Origin: Sulfolobus sp. S-194
GTDB lineage: Archaea > Thermoproteota > Thermoprotei_A > Sulfolobales > Sulfolobaceae
DNA length: 64,000 nt
Reading direction: 5' to 3'
Assembly: GCF_012222305.1 (NCBI RefSeq)
Contig: NZ_CP035730.1
Coordinates: 1,508,501 to 1,572,500, forward strand
This document shows, in pieces, positions 18,948 through 28,731 of the stretch. Both the position numbers and the translations under genes were made by a program. Below the pieces are notes generated by a model. The model saw only the letters and a program-made list of their open reading frames with translations, was not told the DNA's origin and ran no database searches. The stretch's first letter is position 1; the number at the start of each line of letters is the position of its first letter.

Positions 18948-19430
18948 ATGAAATATAATTTACTAATAATGACTATTATTGTTAGAAAAACTCATGAGAA
19001 GGATGGAAAAAGAATTTATATTCGAATTGGTGAAAGCCCTCCAGCCGTAAAAGACGGTAAAATAAAAGATGGAGCGTTCTTTATAATAGTTGGTGATGAT
19101 GAAGGAGAGAAAAAGATAAGGCTAACGGATCAAGAAGCATTAGATGTAGCCCAAAGAATACTAACAATTTATGAGATGCATGTAAAAATGTATAGAAAAT
19201 TAGACAAGAAAACTTATCAAGAATATAAACATAGAGTGGAAAGCCTAAGAAATGATGAAAGATTAGAAAATGATATAATAAGGTATCTTATTAAATCAGG
19301 TGGCGAGGCAACAGTTGAAGAAATAAGGGACTTATTAGGTGTTAAACATGCTGATTATCTCCATATAATGGAAAAAAATGGATTAGTTATAATTGATGGA
19401 AATAAAGTTATATTAAACATGAAAAAATAA
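18948..19430 (+). CDS. Conserved protein with C-terminal winged helix
   Basis: Up to 160 residues; a second ATG at 18969 (MTIIVRKTHEK) is an equally good start. The N-terminal 80 residues alternate short beta strands (TIIVRK, KRIYIRIG, GAFFIIVGD) and end in a helix, loosely recalling PC4-like single-strand binding domains; this is only a resemblance. Residues about 105-155 form a winged helix (IIRYLIKSGGEATVEEIRDLLGV...LVIIDGNKVIL). It is a likely DNA-binding protein of unknown target. A TATA-like CTTTAAATA lies near 18887. Confidence 0.7.
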   Translation: MKYNLLIMTIIVRKTHEKDGKRIYIRIGESPPAVKDGKIKDGAFFIIVGDDEGEKKIRLTDQEALDVAQRILTIYEMHVKMYRKLDKKTYQEYKHRVESLRNDERLENDIIRYLIKSGGEATVEEIRDLLGVKHADYLHIMEKNGLVIIDGNKVILNMKK

Positions 19431-19879
19431 TTGTTATAACAATTTATAGTAACTAAAAAGTGTGTGCTAATTAGGATATTTTAAGGGTTTTTCCTGTTTT
19501 GTTGGCTAAAATCCTAGCTAGTTTTAAAAAGAGTTTAATTTTCATTGTGATCAATAGTCACTTCTTCTGATTACTAACCATACAAACCCTACTTGCTATT
19601 TCTTAAGTTTTTAGCGTAGAGGAAATATCTTTTTAATATATTATTTATTACATTATTATTTTTACAACTTAATTTAACAATAAATTTACGCTTACTGAGT
19701 GTAAATACTTTATGAATTGTCTCAATTTTTAAGTATTAATATAGTTTAATTCACTATAAATTCTAAATAACCGTTGAGTTAAAAATATGATTAAGGTTAG
19801 TTTAGATAAATTTTGAAGAAACTCACAAAGCAGAGCGTAGAGGAAATTTTATAAAAGTGAAAATATACTAGCTTTTAAA
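19431..19879. other. Intergenic region with a repeated promoter-like 13-mer
   Basis: No gene supported. GCGTAGAGGAAAT occurs at 19614-19626 and 19835-19847. The second copy directly precedes the TATA box (TTTTATAAA, about 19845-19853) of the next gene; the first is not followed by a clear TATA box. A short minus-strand frame near 19490-19545 (starting MKIKLFLKLARILANKTG) could be a transposase start remnant, but it is too short to call. Confidence 0.4.
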
Positions 19880-20326
19880 ATGAAAGTTATTAAGTACGAT
19901 GTGAAGGTTAAGGTTGAGGCTAAAGACCCTAAAAAAGAATTTGCAAAATTACACGGATTACTAGTTGGGCGATTTACAAAAGATGAGAGAAAATATAAGG
20001 AGCAAGTTAATAATATCCTTCAAGGTAATGCAAAATCGTTAGAAATTAATGGTATAAAAGCTACTATAGACGAAAACGCAATAGAAGTAGAAGGTATTAA
20101 ATTTAGGAAATTAATAAATGTAAGAAAATTTATTGATGAAACAACTAAAAAATATGAAATAAAATGCGGGCAATTGAACAAGTCAGAAAACTTATTAACA
20201 AAGCAATGCGAAGGAGAAAACATAAAGATTTATTTCGAGATTAAACCACAAAAGATCAAGCCAATAAAGAAAACTACCGAAGAAAAGAAAGAAGAAAGTA
20301 AAGAAACTCAACAAAGCAAGTCTTAA
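19880..20326 (+). CDS. Unknown lysine-rich protein
   Basis: A 148-residue, strongly charged protein with no recognised family. Residues 1-125 alternate beta strands and helices (VIKYDVKVKVEA, AKSLEINGIKATIDENAIEV); the last 25 residues are a Lys/Glu/Gln/Ser-rich, probably disordered tail. It has a good promoter (AGGAAATTTTATAAA, about 19841-19855) 26-30 nt from the ATG, so it is expressed as a leaderless message and is likely a real gene. Two cysteines (KCGQ, KQCEG) could form a disulfide. Confidence 0.65.
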   Translation: MKVIKYDVKVKVEAKDPKKEFAKLHGLLVGRFTKDERKYKEQVNNILQGNAKSLEINGIKATIDENAIEVEGIKFRKLINVRKFIDETTKKYEIKCGQLNKSENLLTKQCEGENIKIYFEIKPQKIKPIKKTTEEKKEESKETQQSKS

Positions 20327-20349
20327 ATCTTTACACAAAATTATATCTT

Positions 20350-20748
20350 ATGCATATACATATATCCCCTATAATTGCCGAAGTTATATTTTTTATAATA
20401 TCATGGGTAATAATTTCTATTCCAGTTTGGTTAGCTTCCAAGCTAATTTCAAGACACTCCTCATTTCCAAGAGCAATGCTTGCAGTACTAGCTGGAATAA
20501 TAGTGTTTGCAATTATAACAGCTATATTTTCAGCATTAGCAGTAGGATTAGGAATACATTTGCTCTTTCCTCTCGGAATATTATTTGGGTTCATAGGTAT
20601 ATTAGGAATATACAAAGCAGTTTTTGAAACAGGCTGGTTAGGAGCATTAGGAATAGCGATATTATCAATAATCATAACTATTATAATAGCATTTATCTTA
20701 GAACTTCTAGGAATAACAATAGTAAGTTTACATGGTATAATACCATGA
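20350..20748 (+). CDS. Small multi-helix membrane protein
   Basis: A 132-residue hydrophobic protein with about four membrane helices (residues about 5-25, 38-60, 63-80 and 95-120) joined by very short loops; only 23 nt after the previous gene. It overlaps the following gene by 4 nt (ATGA), so the two are translationally coupled. No family recognised. A different-frame open stretch inside it looks like a shadow. Confidence 0.65.
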   Translation: MHIHISPIIAEVIFFIISWVIISIPVWLASKLISRHSSFPRAMLAVLAGIIVFAIITAIFSALAVGLGIHLLFPLGILFGFIGILGIYKAVFETGWLGALGIAILSIIITIIIAFILELLGITIVSLHGIIP

Positions 20749-21380
20749 AGAAAGTTATTGATTCACTTACTTTTTACGGAATAAAACTTTATAGTTATGT
20801 AAAAGAATTAAAGTTAGAATATGATGATTTTATAATAGAAAAAATTGTGTTAAATCCTCTTTATAAATATTCTTGCCAGTGCTGTGTTGATGGCTTTTAT
20901 CAGCAATATTTGTGGAGTAAGGGTAGAGATTACATAATAAGACTCGGAATATACAATCCCAACTGTAGAGTACCACCACAAATAGAATTGGGAAGGCAGT
21001 ATGATCACGAAATACATGGAATAGTTTTGCATCCTAAACATCACGGGTTTTCACTTTTGGATAAAAGACTAAAGTTTGTATATCAATTTGCAGAAGATCA
21101 CGAGCTGCCCCTTATTATACATTCACCAGAAGAATCAGAACTAAGAAAAATAGCTGAGCTAAGTGTAAGGACAAATATTGTGATAGTTTCAAATACTAAT
21201 TTAAACGTAAACTCTTCAAAGATATTTTACATTAAGGAAAAACCAACTAAGGAAAATGAGATTTATGGTAGTGGTAGTCCTTATACAAAAGATATACTAG
21301 AGAGCTTAAAGGAAAATCTTAGATTCTATAACCAAGAGAATTTCTACGTTATAGCAAAAAAATTATTTGATAAGAATTAA
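20745..21380 (+). CDS. TatD/amidohydrolase-like protein, degenerate
   Basis: A 211-residue protein whose centre (EIHGIVLHPKHHGF...LPLIIHSPEES) resembles the barrel core of amidohydrolase-2 or TatD-like enzymes, where His residues follow beta strands. The N-terminal HxH metal motif of those families is not seen; a CQCC cluster is present near residue 45 instead. It may be an inactive or altered member. It overlaps the membrane protein gene upstream by 4 nt and treY convergently by 18 nt. Confidence 0.5.
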   Translation: MKKVIDSLTFYGIKLYSYVKELKLEYDDFIIEKIVLNPLYKYSCQCCVDGFYQQYLWSKGRDYIIRLGIYNPNCRVPPQIELGRQYDHEIHGIVLHPKHHGFSLLDKRLKFVYQFAEDHELPLIIHSPEESELRKIAELSVRTNIVIVSNTNLNVNSSKIFYIKEKPTKENEIYGSGSPYTKDILESLKENLRFYNQENFYVIAKKLFDKN

Positions 21381-23477
21381 AGGTAGCCTCTCAACTTTTA
21401 CTTTACTTCTTACAGTCTCGCCAGTAATTACATCGATATACTCATCCTTTATCTCAACTTCATAATCTCTATTCAGAGTCTTAAGAATAACTAAAACCGA
21501 ATCTCCCCGCATAAAACCGCAAAGTCCTCTCTGTAACTTTAAAGGCTTGTATTCACTCTTTATAAAGAAATCTCCCATATTTTTCCTTAAATTTAGAAGA
21601 ACTTTAGTAACATAGGCCTTTATCTTACCATTATTAAACAACTTCTCTTCATACTTCTTTGGAAGTTCAGAGAAAACTACTGGTCTTCTATTATCTGGAT
21701 CGGTTAATAAGTATCTGAAGTTCTCTAAACCTTGATAAAAATCAGCAACACCTGGAGAAGTTACTTTTAGAGCAACAAGAGAAAGGGATTTGACTTTACC
21801 CATCTCATCAATTTTCCTTTCAAATCCAAGGAAACTTTCCTTAAATTTTTCATCATTAAACATTTTATCAATTAGAGCAGTTATTTTCTTTTCGTACTCA
21901 GAATTTACATTTACCCAATCACTATGAACTTTAGCCTCCCTTAAAGCTTTAATCATATGAGTCTTTAACCTTTCCTTATACTCATCATTAAACCCTTCAA
22001 AACTACCTACAATAGTTTGATAAAGCCTATATTCATCGTTTTTATCAATATTAGGACTTAGAATATTATGCCATTCATTGACCTTTTTAGCCCACTCATC
22101 AGGTATCTCTGATATAGAACTAATCCTCATCCTAACATCTTCACTAAACTTTGTATCATGAGTTGAAGTAGCATTAAACGATAAAGTACCAACCCTTCTT
22201 ATATTAAATTCATGAAACTTATCACAAGGAATTGAATAATAATGTAAATTACTACCAACCTCGTTTAAAGAAATTAGTCTATTATATATAAAGAGAACCG
22301 TATCCTCATAGGCTTTAGCGAAAACCGCAGGCATATATTGTTGTAATTTCATAAAAGCAGTAACATTTTTCTTCATACTTTCATAAACTTTTTTACTACA
22401 ATTTCTTATTATTTCCTCATCTTGAAAATCATTTTCGGTTATATAAGTCCTATAGACTTTCAAACATGAAAGAAACTCTTTGACCTCCTCATAATCTACG
22501 CCTAATATCTTAGAAATTCTTTCAATATCGTGTTTGAACAGCGTATCAACTATCTTCTTTTTAGTTTCAATGATAAGTTTATCAAGATCTATATCTAATA
22601 TACTCCTATATATCTCCGTCATTTTGTCTTCATTAACTGCGAAAAGAAGATTCGAATAATTTAGAAAATCATAACCAGTAGTTCCATTAATAAAATCCCA
22701 TCTTAACTTCTCATCTATAGATAAAATTTTTTCAACAAAAATATATCTATTTCCTATTTTATTCCTTAATCTTCTTAAATATTCCTCTGGTTTAAACAGG
22801 CCATCTATATGATCAATCCTATATCCGTCTACATTAAAAGAGAGAATTTTTAGATGAGAGTCTTCAAAAACCCAATCAAGTTCTTGCCTAACAGCAATTA
22901 ACTCGTTTACAGCGAAAAATCTTCTATAACTTGGGTATTCCTTCCAATTAACTAGTTCATAATATTGAGTATTCAGCAGTTTATTGAGATCATTAAGATA
23001 CTTCCTCCCTTCTTCGTTTATAGGGAAAAGATTTCCGTGATAATCTAAGTAAGGCTCATTATTAATATATGTTATCTTAAAATTTTTATCTCCCAAAATA
23101 GGAATCCTTATCTTTTCCTCTTCCTCATAGAAATCAAAATAGTTATAGTATTTACTATTCTTTCCTTTCTTTAACACATCCATTAATCTCCAATTAGTAT
23201 GATGAACAGCCATATGATTTGGTACAATATCTTGTATAATTCCTAAACCCTTACTTTTAGCCTCATCAATCAGTTTCCTATACTCATCTTCTCCACCAAG
23301 TTCATCATTGATAACATTATAATCTGCAACATCATATCCGTGAGTGCTTCCAGGTCTAGCCTTCAAGACTGGTGATAAATAAAGATGAGTAATTCCGAGT
23401 TCAATAAAATAATCCAGATTATTTCTAATTTCGTAAAACTTCATTGGTTGAAGCCTATATGTTGAAAGTAACATCAT
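21363..23477 (-). CDS. treY: Maltooligosyl trehalose synthase
   Basis: Converts the reducing-end alpha-1,4 bond of maltodextrins to an alpha-1,1 bond, producing maltooligosyl trehalose. The 704-residue GH13 enzyme opens with the family-typical STYRLQ, PVLKARPGSTHGYDV and DIVPNHM motifs. The nucleophile region is FNVDGYRIDHIDGL, the general acid region FVEKILS, and the third carboxylate is in ATSTHDTK. Its start abuts the treX stop with no gap. Last gene of the tre operon. Confidence 0.96.
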   Translation of the reverse strand: MMLLSTYRLQPMKFYEIRNNLDYFIELGITHLYLSPVLKARPGSTHGYDVADYNVINDELGGEDEYRKLIDEAKSKGLGIIQDIVPNHMAVHHTNWRLMDVLKKGKNSKYYNYFDFYEEEEKIRIPILGDKNFKITYINNEPYLDYHGNLFPINEEGRKYLNDLNKLLNTQYYELVNWKEYPSYRRFFAVNELIAVRQELDWVFEDSHLKILSFNVDGYRIDHIDGLFKPEEYLRRLRNKIGNRYIFVEKILSIDEKLRWDFINGTTGYDFLNYSNLLFAVNEDKMTEIYRSILDIDLDKLIIETKKKIVDTLFKHDIERISKILGVDYEEVKEFLSCLKVYRTYITENDFQDEEIIRNCSKKVYESMKKNVTAFMKLQQYMPAVFAKAYEDTVLFIYNRLISLNEVGSNLHYYSIPCDKFHEFNIRRVGTLSFNATSTHDTKFSEDVRMRISSISEIPDEWAKKVNEWHNILSPNIDKNDEYRLYQTIVGSFEGFNDEYKERLKTHMIKALREAKVHSDWVNVNSEYEKKITALIDKMFNDEKFKESFLGFERKIDEMGKVKSLSLVALKVTSPGVADFYQGLENFRYLLTDPDNRRPVVFSELPKKYEEKLFNNGKIKAYVTKVLLNLRKNMGDFFIKSEYKPLKLQRGLCGFMRGDSVLVILKTLNRDYEVEIKDEYIDVITGETVRSKVKVERLPLILIK

Positions 23478-25628
23478 CTAATATTCAATCCTCCTATATA
23501 CCATTGCGGTCCTTCCCTCAATTTCTAATTCCTTACCACCATCAACAACCTTCTCATCATCTCTAAGTTCTCTTAAGTGGGAAGAAACAACTAAACTCCA
23601 TTTACCTTGCGGGAATTTGAACTTAATATTATTTGGCGAACCATTAAGAATGATTAAGAAAGAATCGTCAGCTATTCTTTCACCTCTCTCATTTACTTCA
23701 TCAATAACACTACCCTCTAGAATATATGCAATAAAATTGGTTGGCGATTTCCAAGTTTGTTCATCAGCTTCACTTCCATCTGGTTTTAAAAAAGTAACAT
23801 CTTTTAATGGCATACCGTGTAATTTCTTACCTTGAAAGTATCTTTCTCTTCTATATATTGGATGAGCTTTATAAAAATAAATCATGCTCCTAACGAAATC
23901 TTGAAATCTCTGCTTCCTTTCATCAAGATTCCAATTGAACCAAGTTATCTCGTTGTCTTGACAAAACGCGTTATTATTTCCTCTTTGTGTCCTGCTTAGC
24001 TCATCACCACCTAAAATCATTGGAACACCTTGGCTTACAAAAAGCGTTATGATAAAATTCCTTTTTTGCTTCTCTCTGCATTGAATAACATTAGCGTCAT
24101 TAGTCTCTCCCTCAACCCCACAATTCCAACTATAGTTCTCGTTCATTCCATCTTGATTGTTAAATCCATTCGCTTCATTGTGTTTTTGATTATAACTGAC
24201 TAAATCCTCTAATGTGAAACCATCATGAGAAGTTACGTAATTTATACTTGCGAAAGGAGTCTTATTATTTCCAGCATATAAATCTGGTGAACCCATAAGT
24301 CTATTAGCCAATTCCTCATAAGGGATAGCCTCGCCCCTCCAAAATCTCCGTATAGTATCTCTATATTTGCCGTTCCATTCAGCCCACAAATATGGAAAAT
24401 TGCCAACCTGATATCCGCCTGGGCCTACATCCCAAGGTTCTGCTATTAACTTAACTTGAGAAAGAACTGGGTCTTGTTGAATAGCAACAAAGAAAGTTGA
24501 AAGCATATTTACGCTGTATAATTGCCTAGCTAGAGCAGCAGCTAAATCAAACCTAAAACCATCAACATGCATCTCCAAAACCCAATATCTGAGACTATCT
24601 AGAACCATTTGAAGAACTCTAGGATGACTCAAATTTAGAGTGTTCCCAGTTCCAGTAAAGTCTAAGTAGTATCTCTTATTATCTGGAACCAACATGTAAT
24701 AAGCTAAATTATCTATACCCCTAAATGAGATAGTAGGACCTAGATGATTTCCCTCTGCAGTATGATTATAAACAACATCAATAATTACCTCAAAACCAGC
24801 GTTATGTAGCTCATTAACCATCTCCTTAAATTCATTAACTTGCTCACTCATGCATCCAGAAGATGAATATCTACACTCTGGTGAGAAGTAATTTATAGGA
24901 TTATATCCCCAGTAGTTCCGTAATCCCTTTTCAATTAAAAACCTATCATCAACAAACTGTTGAACTGGCATTAACTCAATTGTAGTTACCCCTAAATCTT
25001 TCAAATACTCGATCATCTGTTTAGATGCAAATCCCCTATAAGTACCCCTAATATTTTCTGGTAAATCTTGTCTTAACTTAGTAAAACCTTTAACGTGAAC
25101 TTCATATATAATAGTATCCTTCAACGGTATCTTCTTTCTCATAAAAAAGTGATTATCATCCCATTCAAAATAGGGATTGATTACTACACCCTTAGGAACA
25201 AATTCGTCATCGGGTCTATCATCAAAGGACAAATCTTGGTTGGGATCACCTATTTTATAGCCAAAAACAGCATCATTCCAGTTTAATGTCCCATTTATAG
25301 CCTTAGCGTATGGATCAATTAGAACTTTGTTAGGATTAAATCTTAGACCTTGATCTGGCTTATAAGGGCCATAAATTCTATATGCGTAAAGTGTCCCAGG
25401 TCCTAAACCAGGAACAAAAACATGCCATATATCACCAGATCTCTGCTTTACCTTGATAACCTCTTTAGGATACTTTTGATTCGTGGGGGAATAAATTAAA
25501 AGTTCAATCTTAGTTGCATTTTCTGAAAAGATAGAGAAGTTCACACCATCTTCTTCTTCGACCCAATTAGCCCCAAGAGGATAAGGTTCACCTGGTCTTA
25601 ATGGTCTATCCTTATGTGTAAAAACCAT
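23478..25628 (-). CDS. treX: Glycogen debranching enzyme TreX
   Basis: Hydrolyses alpha-1,6 branch points of glycogen so that TreY and TreZ can use the linear chains. The 716-residue protein has an N-terminal CBM48-like domain (residues about 15-110) and a GH13 barrel with nucleophile in VDGFRFDLA, acid/base in LIAEPWDVGPGG and stabiliser in VTSHDGFTL. The length matches the Saccharolobus enzyme closely. It lies between treZ (35-nt gap) and treY (no gap). Confidence 0.96.
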   Translation of the reverse strand: MVFTHKDRPLRPGEPYPLGANWVEEEDGVNFSIFSENATKIELLIYSPTNQKYPKEVIKVKQRSGDIWHVFVPGLGPGTLYAYRIYGPYKPDQGLRFNPNKVLIDPYAKAINGTLNWNDAVFGYKIGDPNQDLSFDDRPDDEFVPKGVVINPYFEWDDNHFFMRKKIPLKDTIIYEVHVKGFTKLRQDLPENIRGTYRGFASKQMIEYLKDLGVTTIELMPVQQFVDDRFLIEKGLRNYWGYNPINYFSPECRYSSSGCMSEQVNEFKEMVNELHNAGFEVIIDVVYNHTAEGNHLGPTISFRGIDNLAYYMLVPDNKRYYLDFTGTGNTLNLSHPRVLQMVLDSLRYWVLEMHVDGFRFDLAAALARQLYSVNMLSTFFVAIQQDPVLSQVKLIAEPWDVGPGGYQVGNFPYLWAEWNGKYRDTIRRFWRGEAIPYEELANRLMGSPDLYAGNNKTPFASINYVTSHDGFTLEDLVSYNQKHNEANGFNNQDGMNENYSWNCGVEGETNDANVIQCREKQKRNFIITLFVSQGVPMILGGDELSRTQRGNNNAFCQDNEITWFNWNLDERKQRFQDFVRSMIYFYKAHPIYRRERYFQGKKLHGMPLKDVTFLKPDGSEADEQTWKSPTNFIAYILEGSVIDEVNERGERIADDSFLIILNGSPNNIKFKFPQGKWSLVVSSHLRELRDDEKVVDGGKELEIEGRTAMVYRRIEY

Positions 25629-25663
25629 GAGTTTAGTATTCTAAGCTCAGGATAAAAACTTTT

Positions 25664-27337
25664 TTAAATATTATACTTATAGACACCTACACCTTTCCTT
25701 ACTTTAATCTCCTTACCACTAACAATGTTTATAGGAAAATCAGAAGTTGAAAATAGTAACTCACCACTATACTTAGATGTTAATCCAGCATCTGAAAAAG
25801 CAACTAATAGGAAAATTTTTTCTAAGCCTATTATTAACCAATTATTACCCTTATCTACTTCAATCTTCCTAGAACATCTATTCCCAAACTCCTTTCTAAT
25901 TTTGATAAGAGTTCTATAATATTCAAGAATCTCTTTATCAATATTCCAACTTAGCTTACTATTCAAAAAGGCCTCATCAGACTGAGGATCTATAACCTGC
26001 CCATTATCCCTTAATCTACCTTCTCTAACGCCCTTAATTAAATTAGGATCTGAAAAATCAGAGAAGAAAAGAAACGGGTTTTTCTCGTGATATTCCTCGC
26101 CCATAAAAATCATTGGTATGAAAGGAGATAGGAGATATAGAGTTGAAGCAATCACATAGCTTTGCCTATCAACTAGAGTAGAAAGCCTATCGCCATTACC
26201 CCTATTACCTACTTGATCGTGGTTTTGAATATAAACAATAAACTTACACGCATTTAGATTGCCAACTGGAGCACCATGAGTCTTCTTCCTAAAGTTAGAA
26301 TACTTACCATCATATACAAACACATCTTTAAAAGCCTTAACTATGTCATCTAACGTCCCAAAATCAGAATAATAACTGTTTCTCTCCCCAGTCAAATATG
26401 CGTGAATCGAATGGTGAAAATCATCAACCCATTGTGCATTTATCTTATAACCACACTTATTATCAATAATCTTAGGATCATTCAAATCACTTTCAGCAAT
26501 AACAAACTTACCTAAAGAGTGGGAAAGTTCAGCAATATCTTGAAGAATATGTTTTGGGGAAAAATCATAAATGGCATGAACGGCATCTAAACGCAAACCA
26601 TCAATATGAAAAACCTCGAACCAATATCTAACATTATCTAAAATGAACTTTCTTACCTCGTCACTATATGCATCGTCAAAGTTAAAAGTCAAACCCCATG
26701 GTGTTTTATACTTTTGTGAAAAATAAGGACCTAAAAACACCATATAATTACCTTCCGGACCAACATGGTTGTAAACAACATCTAGAATTACTGCTAAACC
26801 TCTTTGATGAGCCTCATCAATAAATTTCATAAAAGCATAAGGACCTCCATAAGTATTCTGAACAGCATAAAGGTAAACACCATCATAACCCCAGTCATTT
26901 TTACCAGGGAATTGATGAATTGGCATAACTTCAACAGCAGTAACACCTAAGTTAACCAAATAATCAAGTTTCTCAATTGCCGAATAAAAAGTACCTTCTT
27001 GAGTAAAGGTACCCATATGAAGCTCATAGATTATTAAATCATCTGGGTTTATCTTAACTTCCTTACTCTTCCATTCATATTTAAGGGAAACTAATTGGGA
27101 TCTGCCATGAACACCATCTGGCTGATATCTACTTGCTGGATCTGGAATTTCACCTTTATCAATTATAAAAGAGTACTTATCCCCCTCCTTAGCATTCACT
27201 GTAATTCTGAAGTAACCCTTATCATCCTTCTCCATTTCATATTTCTCCTCATTAAGTCTTAAAGTTACTTTCTTCTGATAAGGAGCCCATAAAATAAACT
27301 CAACCTCATTCTCAATTAGAAAGTTAGGTCCGAACAT
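25664..27337 (-). CDS. treZ: Maltooligosyl trehalose trehalohydrolase
   Basis: Cuts trehalose from the end of maltooligosyl trehalose. The 557-residue GH13 protein has an N-terminal beta-sandwich (residues about 1-90) and a barrel with nucleophile in [11 protein letters not shown], acid in [10 protein letters not shown] and stabiliser in [10 protein letters not shown]. Together with TreX and TreY it forms the complete glycogen-to-trehalose route, trehalose being a stress protectant in Sulfolobales. Its start overlaps the PAP2 gene stop by 14 nt. Confidence 0.96.
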   Translation of the reverse strand: MFGPNFLIENEVEFILWAPYQKKVTLRLNEEKYEMEKDDKGYFRITVNAKEGDKYSFIIDKGEIPDPASRYQPDGVHGRSQLVSLKYEWKSKEVKINPDDLIIYELHMGTFTQEGTFYSAIEKLDYLVNLGVTAVEVMPIHQFPGKNDWGYDGVYLYAVQNTYGGPYAFMKFIDEAHQRGLAVILDVVYNHVGPEGNYMVFLGPYFSQKYKTPWGLTFNFDDAYSDEVRKFILDNVRYWFEVFHIDGLRLDAVHAIYDFSPKHILQDIAELSHSLGKFVIAESDLNDPKIIDNKCGYKINAQWVDDFHHSIHAYLTGERNSYYSDFGTLDDIVKAFKDVFVYDGKYSNFRKKTHGAPVGNLNACKFIVYIQNHDQVGNRGNGDRLSTLVDRQSYVIASTLYLLSPFIPMIFMGEEYHEKNPFLFFSDFSDPNLIKGVREGRLRDNGQVIDPQSDEAFLNSKLSWNIDKEILEYYRTLIKIRKEFGNRCSRKIEVDKGNNWLIIGLEKIFLLVAFSDAGLTSKYSGELLFSTSDFPINIVSGKEIKVRKGVGVYKYNI

Positions 27338-27908
27338 AAAAGAAAGTATGAAACATAATATAAAACTCTAGATATGAAAGAGGAGCGAAAAACCACGCTA
27401 AAATGACTTGAGATAATGTATGTGCTTTCATTCTATATCTAACATAGGAGATTAAAATACCGAAAAGATATAGAAAAATAAAACGAAAATCTAATACAAA
27501 GACTAATAAGGATATACTGCCAACAGTAGTACTTACGTGCACACTTATCTTGAATTTTAGAGTTATCACTAAGATTATTACCGTATTTATTATATAAATT
27601 AAGAGAACATTAAACATAAAATAATCACGCATTAACAATACTAGACCAATAACGTAAGAAATTAAGGCTAAAATCATTGGAATAATTCTTTCATTTCTTT
27701 TACTGACATAGATATCACTAACAAAATTTAACTCTTTCATTATAAATACTATCAAGAAAGGTAATAGAGAATAAAAAATAGTAATAATAAGTAAAGGAAT
27801 AGGTCCAAGATTAAGATAAAGAATAACAGAAAGAAAAACTACAAAAGTAACAACAGAAGGATGAAATATAGCAGATAATACTTCACATTTCATGTAAAAA
27901 TTCCTCAA
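27324..27908 (-). CDS. PAP2-like membrane phosphatase family protein
   Basis: A 194-residue protein with about six membrane helices. Remnants of the three phosphatase motifs are visible: KRNERIIP near residue 70, SVHVSTT near 120, and [11 protein letters not shown] near 160. The PSGH and SR-x5-H motifs are not perfect, so activity is uncertain. Relatives act on lipid pyrophosphates. It sits inside the CARF-PIN-tre transcription unit, overlapping PIN by 26 nt and treZ by 14 nt. Confidence 0.7.
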   Translation of the reverse strand: MRNFYMKCEVLSAIFHPSVVTFVVFLSVILYLNLGPIPLLIITIFYSLLPFLIVFIMKELNFVSDIYVSKRNERIIPMILALISYVIGLVLLMRDYFMFNVLLIYIINTVIILVITLKFKISVHVSTTVGSISLLVFVLDFRFIFLYLFGILISYVRYRMKAHTLSQVILAWFFAPLSYLEFYIMFHTFFYVRT

Positions 27909-28731
27909 CCAAACTAATAAAATAGGGATAATTATATTCTTTTTTCATATTAACTACTTTTATCTTCTCTTCACCATAAGCCTTTTCTCTCTTTATAACA
28001 GAATACACTTGATCATTTAGAGTTATATCGATATCACTAAAATATCTAAGGCATTCAACAAGATACTCTATTGCTCCCTTACCCCTTTCCTTATCTTTTA
28101 ACAAAATTATCCTTATTTTTTGTTTAGCTGAGTTATAAACACCAGTATCGCCAGTAATAAGTATAACTTCTGGGTAGTAATACTTCAATGTTTGTATCTC
28201 GGTAATTAACTTAATGTCCGAACCACCACCCTTTTCACTAGGAACCCATTTATGTATTCTTTTATAACTATCCATTCCAAGATTAGCTAAATACAATTTA
28301 ACATCATTCTTTTGAGTAGTCTTTAACATATTATCTAACTCATGATAGGTTGAAGAAGAAGGCAATAGTTGGCCCTTAGTCAACCATCCTACTCTATCGC
28401 CTAAATTGATATAAACATTAGTATCAGCTAAGAATTTAGTATCCTTATCCGTAGCCCATCTTTTAATTTCGTCCTCTTGTTTAAATCTTAAAAAACCAGA
28501 ACGCAAAAGACAAGCCTCCATAGTACTCTTATTATACAATGTTTCATCAATATCAACACCATTTTTACTTATAGTAATGCTGGTTGAAATGTCGCCTTTA
28601 ACCTCAAGTTCAACCTTATCGGAAAGTAATAAATATAAATTCAACAGTGCCTTTAAACTCTCAATACTGATCTTAGCTTCTTTCTCTCCAGAAACAGTCT
28701 TTTTGGGGATCAAAATCAATAACTTCGCCAC
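27883..28731 (-). CDS. PIN-domain nuclease, overlapping the CARF gene
   Basis: A 282-residue protein (GTG start at 28731) with a PIN ribonuclease fold. The acidic residues are D103 in LADTNVYI, E131 in YHELDN, D172 in SDIKL and D195 in ITGDTGVY, the standard PIN arrangement. The first 60-90 residues may be a linker belonging to a CARF-PIN fusion. The first 59 nt overlap the CARF gene in a different frame, and there is no separate spaced ribosome site before the GTG. Either the proteins are made separately or the two frames make one protein by frameshift. In the first case it is a partner nuclease, in the second the effector half. Confidence 0.75.
   Translation of the reverse strand: MAKLLILIPKKTVSGEKEAKISIESLKALLNLYLLLSDKVELEVKGDISTSITISKNGVDIDETLYNKSTMEACLLRSGFLRFKQEDEIKRWATDKDTKFLADTNVYINLGDRVGWLTKGQLLPSSSTYHELDNMLKTTQKNDVKLYLANLGMDSYKRIHKWVPSEKGGGSDIKLITEIQTLKYYYPEVILITGDTGVYNSAKQKIRIILLKDKERGKGAIEYLVECLRYFSDIDITLNDQVYSVIKREKAYGEEKIKVVNMKKEYNYPYFISLVEEFLHEM

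Noticed and set aside
20403..20627. 74-codon plus-strand frame inside the small membrane protein gene
   Set aside because: Overlaps a better frame that is coupled to the next gene and has clear membrane helices.
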